Shown here in pieces: positions 42,873 to 51,787 of a stretch of DNA of 64,000 nucleotides; positions within the stretch are counted from its first letter, which is position 1; every line of letters starts with the position of its first letter. Under the pieces are notes generated by a model that was not told the DNA's origin, made no database searches, and was given only the letters and a program-made list of their open reading frames with translations. This DNA is from Bifidobacterium cebidarum (GTDB lineage Bacteria > Actinomycetota > Actinomycetes > Actinomycetales > Bifidobacteriaceae), in NCBI RefSeq assembly GCF_009193305.1, contig NZ_WBVS01000008.1, forward strand, positions 34,108 through 98,107, written 5' to 3'. The position numbers and the translations under genes are program-made.

Positions 42873-44099
42873 TTATGCCAGCCATTGCAACATATGGTCG
42901 ACGATTGATTCCCGGCTCAATCCTGTCTGGCTTTTCAGCGGATCAACGCGTTTCTGCGCCGATTTCACGGCTTTGTCGGATAACTTCTCACGGCTGGTAT
43001 TGAGTACCTGCCCCATCTTGGCGGCGTCGATGTCGTACGCCATGGTCGCATGATGCAGAACCGAGCCCAAAGCCGTGCCACCGTAGCCTTCCACGCCGCG
43101 CCCTTTTGCCTCGCAACCGCCTCGGCTATCGCTCTCTTCCCTGTCATAACCGTCTGCGTCATTCGCGCTCCTGCCATGCGCTGTCCGGCTCACAGGGAAG
43201 CGCCGCTGCGCCGCTCCCCCAATCTTGCCGTATTGCGAGGCGATGTCATTGAGCCCCGCGAAACGCACATCCAGTCCGAGTTCGCGAAGCGCTTCCACCA
43301 GCCACCAGTCGCAGAGTTTATAGGATTCCTCGATGCCGACGCCTTGCACGAATTCCAATGTCGCATAGAGCGAATAGGTAATTGTATTGCCCGGCTCGAT
43401 GAACATGGCACCGCCGCCGGTGCATCGGCGCACCACATCGAATCCGAGTCGCTGTGCCACATCAAGGTTCACTTCGTCCGGCGCTGACTGGAATCGGCCA
43501 ATCACCACCGCCGGCCCGGCCCATTCCCAGATGCGTAGTGTCGGCGGACGCTTGCCTTCCGCCACCTCGCGCGCCCAGGATTCATCAATCCGCATCTGTT
43601 CGGCAGGCGTGCGCGGATGATCATGGAGCACGATCAGATTGCGTTTGAGCCGCTCCCATCGTTCGGCATAGTCACCGGCACGCTCCTGCGCCGCGGCGCC
43701 TTGCGCGCTGCCGCCAGACGCAGCCGTACGGAGCTGCTCGGCATCCACCATCTCGGAATCGGCAATCGATCCCTTATATATGGGGCCTGACTCGGTGCCC
43801 GTATCGCCGGCTCCGCCATCTCCCTCGCAAACGGCCCGGGAATAAGCGGTTGCTATCGCTGCGGCATCGGTACCAATCAGCCGGCAATCCGGATATGCAT
43901 CGATTGCCGACCGCAACGGCTGATCAGCGACCAAGGCCCTGGTTATGGCGCGCAGATACTGCTCCGCAGTTTCGTCATCCGGCGCGTTCACGAAGAAGTC
44001 GCCGTCAAGCCGACAGGACCGCACCGTCCCGTCCACATCAAGCGTCACGTTTACCGCGACCAGCTTGCCGCCCGGCGTCTTGTATTCCCCTCGTCTCAT
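42873..44099 (-). CDS. Lipoate-protein ligase family protein with accessory domain first
   Basis: 408 aa. Start 44099 has GGAG 5 nt upstream. Residues 1-75 (GEYKTPGGKLVAVNV, then DGDFFVNAPDD) match the small C-terminal accessory domain of LplA, here placed at the N-terminus. Residues about 165-395 are the catalytic LplA/LipB-type fold with RRCTGGGAMFIEPGNTITYSL (the RRxSGGGA-type motif). A low-complexity insert (RSANDADGYDREESDSRGG and following) interrupts the catalytic domain near residues 300-330, and another Ala/Gly-rich linker joins the domains. It would attach lipoate to acceptor proteins; a likely acceptor, GcvH, is encoded about 5 kb to the right. The active-site Lys (in KIGGAAQRR) is present. 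Confidence 0.85.
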   Translation of the reverse strand: MRRGEYKTPGGKLVAVNVTLDVDGTVRSCRLDGDFFVNAPDDETAEQYLRAITRALVADQPLRSAIDAYPDCRLIGTDAAAIATAYSRAVCEGDGGAGDTGTESGPIYKGSIADSEMVDAEQLRTAASGGSAQGAAAQERAGDYAERWERLKRNLIVLHDHPRTPAEQMRIDESWAREVAEGKRPPTLRIWEWAGPAVVIGRFQSAPDEVNLDVAQRLGFDVVRRCTGGGAMFIEPGNTITYSLYATLEFVQGVGIEESYKLCDWWLVEALRELGLDVRFAGLNDIASQYGKIGGAAQRRFPVSRTAHGRSANDADGYDREESDSRGGCEAKGRGVEGYGGTALGSVLHHATMAYDIDAAKMGQVLNTSREKLSDKAVKSAQKRVDPLKSQTGLSRESIVDHMLQWLA

Positions 44100-44165
44100 T
44101 CTCGCTCCGCTCACGCCCCCCACCATAGCAAGGCGCCATCGCGTTCACGTGCCCATACCCTCTTT

Positions 44166-44334
44166 GACTGTAGGTTTTTGAACATCAACTGTCGGAAATT
44201 CAACACTGACTGTCGGAAATTACACAAAAACTGTAGGTTTTTCAACGGAAAACGTTCAAAAACCTACAGTCAGTGTTCAAAAGCCTACAGCCGACGTTGG
44301 AATTCCTACAGCCGATGTCCAAAAACCTACAGTC
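44166..44334. repeat. Palindromic array of eight 18-bp units on a 21-bp period
   Basis: Four forward units start at 44166, 44187, 44208 and 44229 and four reverse units at 44254, 44275, 44296 and 44317, each 18 bp with a 3-bp spacer and an exact 21-bp period. Unit 1 is GACTGTAGGTTTTTGAAC; units 2 and 3 vary (CTGTCGGAAATT). The centre of symmetry is 44250, with a 7-bp gap (GGAAAAC). It lies after the leuB stop and before the lipoate ligase start (both minus strand). Transcribed, it could fold into a long hairpin; as DNA, the 21-bp spacing is two helical turns. Confidence 0.92.
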
Positions 44335-44359
44335 AAGGCGTGGATATGCCCCGCATATC

Positions 44360-45391
44360 TCACATACGGTTGAGAATATCCTGACCAACCTGGTCGGTGG
44401 AGCGAACGGTGGAGCCAAGCTCCTCGATATCCGCCTCGACGGCCTTGTGAATCCTCTTGGCCGCATCGTCGAAGCCGAGATGTTCAAGCAGCATGGCGGC
44501 GGAGAGGATGGCGGCGGTCGGGTTGGCCTTGTTCTGGCCGGCGATGTCCGGAGCGGAACCATGAATCGGCTCAAACATGGATGGATATTCGTCGGAGGCG
44601 TTGATGCAGCCGGAGGCGGAGTATCCCACACCGCCGACCACGGCACCGGCCTCATCAGTGATGATGTCGCCGAAGAGGTTATCAGTCAGAATCACGTCGA
44701 AACGGGACGGGTCGGAAACCAGGAAGATGGTGGTGGCGTCGATGTGCAGATAGTCGTGGGATACCTCAGGGTATTCCTCGGCGACCTTGTTCACGATGCG
44801 CTGCCACATGTCGCCAGCGTTGACCAGCACGTTCTTCTTGTGTACGAGCGTCACATGCTTCTTGCGCTTCATGGCGAGCTTGAAGGCGTAACGCACCACA
44901 CGCTCCACACCGTAGGCGGTGTTAATGGAGACCTCAGTGGCCACCTCGTTCGGGGTGCCGCGACGCACGGCACCGCCTGCACCGCAGTAGAGACCTTCAG
45001 TGCCTTCACGCACTACCACGAAGTCGATGTCGCCAGGGTTGGCCAGCGGCGAAGTGACACCCTTGTAAAGCTTGGAAGGGCGCAGGTTCACGTACTGGTC
45101 GAGGTCGAAACGGAGCTTCAGCAGCAGGCCGCGTTCGAGGATGCCGGCCTTGATGCGCGGGTCGCCCACGGCACCGAGCAGAATGGCGTCGTTGGCCTTG
45201 ATGCGTTCCTCTTCCTCTTCGGGAAGAATGGCACCATCGCGCAGATAGCGCTCAGCGCCGAGATCGAAATGCTCGTATTCGAAGTCAGCCACGCCTTCGG
45301 CGGCTTTTTCCAAGGCCTTCTGTGCCCAAGGGGTGACTTCCTTGCCAATGCCGTCTCCGGGAATGACGGCGATCTTGTATGTCTTTGCCAT
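44360..45391 (-). CDS. leuB: 3-isopropylmalate dehydrogenase
   Basis: 343 aa. Start 45391 ([19 protein letters not shown]) fits the family; a GTG at 45418 is an alternative and neither has a strong ribosome site. NAD-dependent oxidative decarboxylation in leucine synthesis. Seen: substrate arginines in [34 protein letters not shown] (metal Asp) and [15 protein letters not shown]. It belongs to the actinobacterial-type LeuB group of about 340 aa. No other leu gene is adjacent. The 128-bp leader has repeated ATCGCGCA words but no obvious attenuator. Confidence 0.95.
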   Translation of the reverse strand: MAKTYKIAVIPGDGIGKEVTPWAQKALEKAAEGVADFEYEHFDLGAERYLRDGAILPEEEEERIKANDAILLGAVGDPRIKAGILERGLLLKLRFDLDQYVNLRPSKLYKGVTSPLANPGDIDFVVVREGTEGLYCGAGGAVRRGTPNEVATEVSINTAYGVERVVRYAFKLAMKRKKHVTLVHKKNVLVNAGDMWQRIVNKVAEEYPEVSHDYLHIDATTIFLVSDPSRFDVILTDNLFGDIITDEAGAVVGGVGYSASGCINASDEYPSMFEPIHGSAPDIAGQNKANPTAAILSAAMLLEHLGFDDAAKRIHKAVEADIEELGSTVRSTDQVGQDILNRM

Positions 45392-45519
45392 GCCATGGGA
45401 GCCTACTCGCGTGCCCACGTGCCGGTTATCTTCCGCTCAGCACGTGGACACATCAATGGACCCCGCATGCCATATTGCACACCATCGAGCGCAATCGCGC
45501 ACGATCGCGCAAGTCACGC

Positions 45520-48030
45520 TTAGCGCGTGATGTGCATGACGGCCAGGCACCAAGCGTTCTCGTAGGAGACTTCCTCCCACTGCTTGTATCGCCCGGACCG
45601 GCCGCCATGACCGGCCTCCACCTCGATCTTCGCCACGGCATCCACACCGGCCGCCTGCAATCGGGCCAGCCATTTGAGCGGTTCGACGTAGAGCACGCGG
45701 GTATCGTTCATCGATGTGGTGATGAAGATGCGAGGGAAGCAGACGGCATCATCCGAGGCTTCCGGCGCATTTTCATATGGCGTGTACGACTTCATGTACT
45801 CGTACACGCCGGCATCGTGCAGCGGGTCGCCCCATTCATCCCATTCGGTGACGGTCAGCGGCAGATCCGGATCCAGAATCGAAGTCAGCGCGTCCACGAA
45901 CGGCACGTCCGCCTCGATGCCGGCGAAACACTCCGGCGCCATATTGGCCACCGCGCCCATCAACAGGCCGCCCGCGGAACCGCCGTTGGCCACAGTGCGC
46001 CGAGGATCGGCCAGATGCGCAGCCTGCAATGCGCGCGTGGCATCCACGAAGTCCTCGAACGAATGCTTCTTGTTGAGCCTGCGCCCCTGCTCATACCAGG
46101 CGCGCCCCATTTCGCCGCCGCCACGAATATGCGGCACCGCGTACAGCACGCCGCGATCGAGCATGCTCAGACGGGCCACGGAGAAGCCGGGATCCGAGGC
46201 AATCTCATACGCCCCATACCCGGTGATGAACATCGGCGAATCCTGCGCCGGAAAGTCGCGGCGCCACACCAGCGACACCGGAATCCGCTCGCCGTCGCGC
46301 GCGGTAATCCATACGCGACGCTCCATATAGTCGCGCGGGTCGAAATCACCGAGCACCTTGCCTCGTTTGAGCAGCGTATCGACTCCGGTCGCCGGGTCTA
46401 TCTCGTGCAACTCGCCTGGACGCGTGTAGCTGGAGAAGGAGTAGCGCATACGCGGCGCCTCGTACGAGGGGTTGCCGCCGGTGCCGATGCTGTACAGGCG
46501 CCGGGTCTCGCCCGGCAGATGGTCATCGCTCGCGCCATCGAATGATGAGGTGTGATCTTGCGGAAGACTTTGCGGAAGATTCTGCAGAACCGCAGGCGAT
46601 GTACCATCGGCGTCAACCTCTACGCCGTCCTCGGTCCACAGTCGTTCGCCATGGTCGCCGGTGCTGTCCGCACGATCGGCGGCGACCATATCCCAATCAT
46701 TCTCAAGCGGCGGCGGCAGCAATTCAATGAATCGCCAAGGTCGTCCGGCGAGAAAATCAGCGGCAGCGGCCTGCTTGGTGGTGTACGCCACATGAGACTG
46801 ACCATCGGCTCGGTAGCTCAACGCCACGAAATGCTTATGCAACGCGATGCCTTCGATGCCGAGGCCATGCGCGCCTTGCAGGATGGTCGGATTGGCCGGA
46901 TTGAAGTACGCCTCGGTGATTGGACGGTCAGGTTCACCGTGTTCGCAGCCGTATGGTGAGCCTGCGGCCACGCATACGCCTTCGCCTAGGCGATATGGCG
47001 GTTTGTGTGCGCGCATATCGACCACGTCGATTTCGAAATTCGGATTGTTGGCGTTGTGATAGACCACGGCCAACGGCACGTCCTCGCCATGGTCGCCCGC
47101 GCCTTCGAAACAGGCGAAGCTCACATCGTATTCCACGCCGTCCTTGCGAGGGATGAACGCCTGGAACTCGCCTTCCGGCGTGGACACCGGCAACATCAGC
47201 ACCTCGGTGGTGGTTTTCGAACCGGTGCCGATCACGATGCTGCGCTCGTCGAAGCTGATGCCCGCGCCCACCCAGAAGCGCTCGTCGGCCTCGCGATACA
47301 CGCAGACGTCCGATTCGACCGGCGTGCCCACATGGTGACGCCAGATAGCGCATGGACGCCATGAGTCATCGACTTCAGTCCAGAACACCCACTGACCGTC
47401 CGGCGTGAAGCATGCGCCGCCGATGCCTTTGAACAGTTCCGGCAGTTCCACAGGCCGCCCCTGCTCGAGCGTGGCATCGAGATCTCGGATGCGGAAATCA
47501 TACCGTTCGTCACCGGTTACATCCACGCCGTAGAGCATCCAGCGGCCATCATGGCTTAAGTCCAAACCACCCAAGCGGAAAAAGTCGTGCCCTTCGGATT
47601 CCGCGTTGGCGTCGAACACCACTTGTTCGCCGATCATGGAACCAGGGGCACCCTGCGGGTCGACCACGGGCGGGTCCCAATCATCTGCGCCACGCACCGG
47701 CATGCGGCATTGCACCCCGTACTGCTTTCCCTGCTGAGTGCGGGTGAAATACCAGTAATCATTGATGCGCGTGGGCACGGACATGTCCGTCTCTTCCACG
47801 TGCGCCTTGAGTTCTTCGAACAGCGTGCCGCGCAGCCCGGCCAAATGCGCCATGCGCGCTTCGCAATATTTGTTCTGTGCCGCAACATAATCCTGCACTT
47901 CGGCGGATTCCTTGTTGCGCATCCATTCGTAGTTATCGATAAACACATCACCGTGGAATTCACGGCGCTTCGGTTCCCGCTTGGCCACGGGCGGCTTCAT
48001 TGCAACGCTCTGCTCGGTCGTATCAGTCAT
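45520..48030 (-). CDS. ptrB: Oligopeptidase B (protease II, S9A family)
   Basis: 836 aa, longer than the E. coli enzyme (about 690) because of inserts in the beta-propeller half (for instance an Asp/Ser/Pro-rich stretch with LPQSLPQDHTSSF). Serine peptidase cutting short peptides after basic residues. Catalytic Ser in NGGSAGGLLMGA, Asp in TSMNDTRVLYVEP and His in EAGHGGRSGR are all present. N-terminal propeller with NYEWMRNKES (DNYEWLRD-type motif). The minus-strand gene starts at 48030 with no strong ribosome site and lies 36 bp after the App1-like gene, in the same direction as GcvH. Confidence 0.94.
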   Translation of the reverse strand: MTDTTEQSVAMKPPVAKREPKRREFHGDVFIDNYEWMRNKESAEVQDYVAAQNKYCEARMAHLAGLRGTLFEELKAHVEETDMSVPTRINDYWYFTRTQQGKQYGVQCRMPVRGADDWDPPVVDPQGAPGSMIGEQVVFDANAESEGHDFFRLGGLDLSHDGRWMLYGVDVTGDERYDFRIRDLDATLEQGRPVELPELFKGIGGACFTPDGQWVFWTEVDDSWRPCAIWRHHVGTPVESDVCVYREADERFWVGAGISFDERSIVIGTGSKTTTEVLMLPVSTPEGEFQAFIPRKDGVEYDVSFACFEGAGDHGEDVPLAVVYHNANNPNFEIDVVDMRAHKPPYRLGEGVCVAAGSPYGCEHGEPDRPITEAYFNPANPTILQGAHGLGIEGIALHKHFVALSYRADGQSHVAYTTKQAAAADFLAGRPWRFIELLPPPLENDWDMVAADRADSTGDHGERLWTEDGVEVDADGTSPAVLQNLPQSLPQDHTSSFDGASDDHLPGETRRLYSIGTGGNPSYEAPRMRYSFSSYTRPGELHEIDPATGVDTLLKRGKVLGDFDPRDYMERRVWITARDGERIPVSLVWRRDFPAQDSPMFITGYGAYEIASDPGFSVARLSMLDRGVLYAVPHIRGGGEMGRAWYEQGRRLNKKHSFEDFVDATRALQAAHLADPRRTVANGGSAGGLLMGAVANMAPECFAGIEADVPFVDALTSILDPDLPLTVTEWDEWGDPLHDAGVYEYMKSYTPYENAPEASDDAVCFPRIFITTSMNDTRVLYVEPLKWLARLQAAGVDAVAKIEVEAGHGGRSGRYKQWEEVSYENAWCLAVMHITR

Positions 48031-48066
48031 ATCACGCGATTGTACGCGCCGGTAAGGGACTTACCG

Positions 48067-49380
48067 CTACTTCGCGTGCTCACGCAGGTACGGCAGCATG
48101 GTTTTGAGCAGATTCGCGCCTGTGGTGCCGGTGAACACCGGAACTTCGGTGACCGGCATGGGCTGTGTGGAGGTAAGGCCCGCCACCGACGCCAGACCGG
48201 GGCTTTCCTTAGGGCTCAGCTGGCGGATGGCGATGGCCAGCACGCGGCCTGGATACCGTTTGACGATGGTGGCATAGGTCGTGGGGTCCTTCTGGCCGTC
48301 ATCGCCCACGAGAATGAACTTCATGTCCGGAAAGTCGGCCATCAGCTGTTCGGCGAACTCCAGTTTATGCTGCGGGCCGGTAGGCACGAAGGTCTTCGGA
48401 CGTGGGTCGAGGTCGCGCAACAGCAGCGGCCCCTCGGGGAATCCATGGTCGGTGATGAAGTTGCGAATCGAACTTTCCACATTCCACGGCGAGGTGGAAA
48501 GGTAGAAGAACGGGGCGTCCGGGAACAGGTCGGAGATGCGGGCGAACAGCACGCTCATGCCCGGCACGGAGGCTTTTTTCTTCGGATTCAGGAACAGCAG
48601 GTTGTATGCGGCCTTCCACAACACCGGAGCCTGGGTGATCATGATGGTGTCGTCCACGTCGGAGATGATGCCGACCTTGGCGCTGGAGGGAATCGTATAC
48701 AGATTCGCACTCACCGGCTTGCGATTCTCCACACTGTAGGAGACGCGATGGATGCCAGGGGCAAGTCGATGCTCCGCCACAAGGTCAAGGTAGCCGGAGG
48801 AATCGGAAATCGCGTATTCCCCGCTCCGATCTCGCGTGCGATCCACTTTGTCGTAGACTTCGGAAGCTCCCACCTGCACGGTGTTCAGCGGCGTATCGTC
48901 GATGCTCGCCTGCACATGCGTGCGCGGTGCCGGTATGGTAAGCATGCCGCGAATGCCTCGGGTGAGTTCGCCAGGCTGCCCGTGCTCAGGCGCATAGACC
49001 GTGCGGCAGATCAGGCGCGAGTAGTCGCCTGTGCCGTAGCCGACGTACGGTTCGACGCGGGGGAACCAGCCCAGCTGCCGCGCGATAGCCGCGGAGATAC
49101 GCGACCATATGCCAAAGGTATTGGTGATCGCGCGTCGCGTGAAACGAACCAGCGGAGGCTTGAATTCAAGCCGTTCACGTTTGGAAGCAGCATCGAATGT
49201 GGTGACCGCCTTGCGCGCCGGAATCGGCACGGTTGGCATGTCGTCCGTTGACGCGCCTTCCGCAACCGCAGATTCGGGAGCAGCCTCACCAGGGCCAGCG
49301 GATCCGCTGGCGTGGCGCAGTAGATGCAACGCCTCCAAATGCTTGCTTGCGGCCTCAAAATCCTCGCGTGGGCTTCTCAT
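48067..49380 (-). CDS. App1-like phosphatase-domain protein (DUF2183)
   Basis: 437 aa from ATG 49380; TATAGT ends 7 nt before it and no ribosome site is visible, so it is probably leaderless (GTG 49389 is an alternative). The C-terminal half is the DUF2183 domain of yeast App1, a HAD-like phosphatidate phosphatase: ISDVDDTIMITQ (DxDxT), YLSTSPWNV and LVGDDGQKDP. The N-terminal half has a helical part and a beta-domain of unknown role. No signal peptide or membrane segment. Lipid substrate is inferred from the family only. Confidence 0.87.
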   Translation of the reverse strand: MRSPREDFEAASKHLEALHLLRHASGSAGPGEAAPESAVAEGASTDDMPTVPIPARKAVTTFDAASKRERLEFKPPLVRFTRRAITNTFGIWSRISAAIARQLGWFPRVEPYVGYGTGDYSRLICRTVYAPEHGQPGELTRGIRGMLTIPAPRTHVQASIDDTPLNTVQVGASEVYDKVDRTRDRSGEYAISDSSGYLDLVAEHRLAPGIHRVSYSVENRKPVSANLYTIPSSAKVGIISDVDDTIMITQAPVLWKAAYNLLFLNPKKKASVPGMSVLFARISDLFPDAPFFYLSTSPWNVESSIRNFITDHGFPEGPLLLRDLDPRPKTFVPTGPQHKLEFAEQLMADFPDMKFILVGDDGQKDPTTYATIVKRYPGRVLAIAIRQLSPKESPGLASVAGLTSTQPMPVTEVPVFTGTTGANLLKTMLPYLREHAK

Positions 49381-49402
49381 GCACCCCACTATAGGCCATG
49401 CA

Positions 49403-49435
49403 TGCTATGAGCCCGCTAAGAGCGGACTCATAGCA
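49403..49435 (-). terminator. Strong hairpin after gcvH
   Basis: Stem of 15 positions with one C-A mismatch and a 3-nt loop (TGCTATGAG and complement at the base). No T-run follows on the minus strand. It lies after gcvH and just before the App1-like gene's promoter region. Confidence 0.55.
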
Positions 49436-49448
49436 GACAACGCAATCG

Positions 49449-49859
49449 TCAGCGAATGACTTTGGCGTATTCCTCTGCGGTGAGCAGGTCAGGTTCGTCA
49501 TCGTCAAGTTCGACCTTCAGAATCCAGCCTTCGCCGTACGGATCACCGTTGATGACGGACGGATCGTCCGCAACATCGCGGTTCACATACTTCACCGTGC
49601 CGGCCACCGGGCTGATCATGGGCTGCACGGCCTTGGAGGATTCGAGCTCCACGATCTCGTCGCCGGCCTCCACGCGGGAGCCGGGTTCGGGAAGGTCCAC
49701 GAACACCAGTTCGCCGAGCTGGTCGGCGGCAAATTCGGTGATACCCAGAATGGCGAGATCGTCATCCGAACGATCCACCCACACGTGCTCGTCGGAGTAT
49801 TCGAGGTGCTCGGGAATGTCGAGGTTCAGCGGCTGTTCGGTTTCGTCGTTTTCATTCAT
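49449..49859 (-). CDS. gcvH: Glycine cleavage H-like lipoyl protein
   Basis: 136 aa, normal length. Contains the lipoyl-domain fold with the acceptor Lys76 in ELESSKAVQPMISPVAG; the residues around it differ from the usual ESVKAASDLYSP wording. The N-terminus (NENDETEQPLNLDIPEHLEYSDEHVWV) ends in the typical H-protein start. No gcvP, gcvT or lpd gene is seen nearby, so it may serve another lipoyl-dependent role. It is separated from the DUF4012 gene by 17 bp and may be cotranscribed with it. Confidence 0.9.
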   Translation of the reverse strand: MNENDETEQPLNLDIPEHLEYSDEHVWVDRSDDDLAILGITEFAADQLGELVFVDLPEPGSRVEAGDEIVELESSKAVQPMISPVAGTVKYVNRDVADDPSVINGDPYGEGWILKVELDDDEPDLLTAEEYAKVIR

Positions 49860-49876
49860 AATGGACAGCCTAACAA

Positions 49877-51634
49877 TCAGTACTGATAGGTGATCGCCGG
49901 ATCGCCCGTGGTCGGGGTCTGGTCCAGTTTCAGGTTCGCCGCCCCCTGGGTGGTGGTGACGTCGTATTCCACGGTGACCGAGGTTTCAGGCGCCATGGAG
50001 ATATCCGCCATATAGGCCATATGATTAGGTGCCTGTACCGCGGTGAACTTCGAACCATTCGACGAAGCGATGTTGGATATTTCTCCGCCCGCTGGCGTAT
50101 AAAGCATCACGCGGTCCAGAGCCACGCCATTCTTGGCATTCGCGGTCACATATTCGGGCAGGGAAGCCGCTTGCGAAGCCTTGAGCGTATTGGTGAGCGT
50201 GTATGACACGTGGTACGTGTTGTCTCCGGTCTTCTTCACCGTGGAATTACGTTTGATGTACCAATCCATCTTCGAGGCCTGCATCTGATTGAGATACACG
50301 CCCGTCACCGGGTTCTGGGCATCATTGGTGATTTCACCGGTCAACCCAGCGCTACGCAATGCCGCCAGATCCTCGTCATGGAACGACCAGAAGTAGAGAT
50401 GGCGCTGCTGTGCCATGGTCATCATGGTTTTCGCCACGGTCATGAGCTTCTGCGTGTTCATATCGCTGAACAAATGGTCCACCGTCTGCGCCGCCGTCTC
50501 GCTGAAATACCTATCCTGCTCGGAGACCGCAAGATCCTTATACACCGTGCTCAGCAGGAATTCCGCGGTATTGCTACCGTTCAAGACCCTGCCATCGGAA
50601 AGGGTCACGTCGCCGGTGGCTCCAATCAGCGCCTGCAAGGCCACCGGGTCAAGCGACATCACACCATCGGAATCGCCGCCGAAGGATGCCGCCTTCCAGA
50701 ACTTCTGCGCCATGGTGGCCACACGCGGGAAGTCCGGGGTGGAGCTCACGTTGTGCACGTATTGGCCTAAGTACAGGCCGTTGTACAACGTGCCGTCACC
50801 CTGCTCATTGGCGTCTGCCACCGCAACATTAGTGGGATATTCCCCATCCGCATGGAACGTGCCTACAGTAATTTTCCCATTGTCCGCGCTGACCGAGCCG
50901 GCGGAGCCCACCAGGCCTCCAGCGCCACGGATCTCAGAATTGGTCTGGGCCAACAGCACATAATTGCGTGCACCGTTGGCGCCCAGGAAATTCGGCATCA
51001 TATTCAGCAGACCGGAAAGGCTTTCGGTGGCCTGGGCCATTGTGGTCATCTTGTCGCGCCCCTGGTCGAGAGCGTTCTTCACCATGGGGATCTTCGGCTC
51101 CGGAAGCGACTGTATGGTCTTCGCCTGCTTCTGCATCGATTCGTTCACGGCGGACATCTGCCTGGCGGCCGCGATGATGGGCTCCATGTTGAGCTGGCCA
51201 TCGCCACTGGATAGATTGGCATCGGACAGTCCGGTCACCGTCTCGCTGAGCGCAGGCAATGTGGTCTGAGCGAAATCATCCAACGTATCAATGGTGGTGC
51301 GCACGGTCGTCACATCGCCGCTCACCTGCGGCAGTTTCTCGGCGAATCCCCACAATGGACCGCTGACTTCCTGCTTGGCGGCTGCCGTCTCCTGCTGGAT
51401 ATAGCTCACATCGCTGAGCGATTTGACCATGTCGTCGGTCGAGCCACTGCTGATGACCTTGGCCTGGCTGATCACATTGTTGAGATGCGTTTTCGCACGC
51501 ATAGCCGACTGATAGAACTGGAATCCGAAAATGCCGGCGGCACCGGCCGCCACAAGCAGCAGTGCCACAATTATCAAACAGATATTCCGTACTACATGGC
51601 TTTTTTTCTGAATCACTCGAGCATGCGAAGGCAT
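49877..51634 (-). CDS. DUF4012 membrane-anchored wall protein
   Basis: 585 aa. Start 51634 has AAGGAG 7-8 nt upstream. Basic N-terminus, one membrane segment (about 16-40), then a long outside domain. A helical part with coiled-coil-like periodicity (60-190) leads to the DUF4012 core (NYVLLAQTNSEIRGAGGLVGS, then DFPRVATMAQKFW, then VMSLDPVALQALIGATGDVTL), which resembles LytR-CpsA-Psr neighbours found in actinobacterial polysaccharide loci. The C-terminal 130 residues form a beta-domain. Probable role in cell-surface polymer attachment; not shown here. Confidence 0.87.
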   Translation of the reverse strand: MPSHARVIQKKSHVVRNICLIIVALLLVAAGAAGIFGFQFYQSAMRAKTHLNNVISQAKVISSGSTDDMVKSLSDVSYIQQETAAAKQEVSGPLWGFAEKLPQVSGDVTTVRTTIDTLDDFAQTTLPALSETVTGLSDANLSSGDGQLNMEPIIAAARQMSAVNESMQKQAKTIQSLPEPKIPMVKNALDQGRDKMTTMAQATESLSGLLNMMPNFLGANGARNYVLLAQTNSEIRGAGGLVGSAGSVSADNGKITVGTFHADGEYPTNVAVADANEQGDGTLYNGLYLGQYVHNVSSTPDFPRVATMAQKFWKAASFGGDSDGVMSLDPVALQALIGATGDVTLSDGRVLNGSNTAEFLLSTVYKDLAVSEQDRYFSETAAQTVDHLFSDMNTQKLMTVAKTMMTMAQQRHLYFWSFHDEDLAALRSAGLTGEITNDAQNPVTGVYLNQMQASKMDWYIKRNSTVKKTGDNTYHVSYTLTNTLKASQAASLPEYVTANAKNGVALDRVMLYTPAGGEISNIASSNGSKFTAVQAPNHMAYMADISMAPETSVTVEYDVTTTQGAANLKLDQTPTTGDPAITYQY

Positions 51635-51787
51635 ACGCCTATCTCCTTACATTCCGCTGCGGCTTATCAGTCTATTGACGTCTATTGCACGTGACAAAAA
51701 TACTAGGCCCAGTATGAACCAGTGTTTCCCGATCCCTGGCTCCTAGACGGCACTTCTTAACAAGAGGAACATATTAAGGCCATGCTT

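Noticed and set aside
44166..44334. CRISPR array
   Set aside because: Units are 18 bp with 3-bp spacers, reverse orientation in the middle and no cas genes.
44178..44384. Small heptad-repeat protein (NCRKFNTDCRK...) from the array
   Set aside because: The open frame follows from the 21-bp period; there is no ribosome site and no codon-level conservation.
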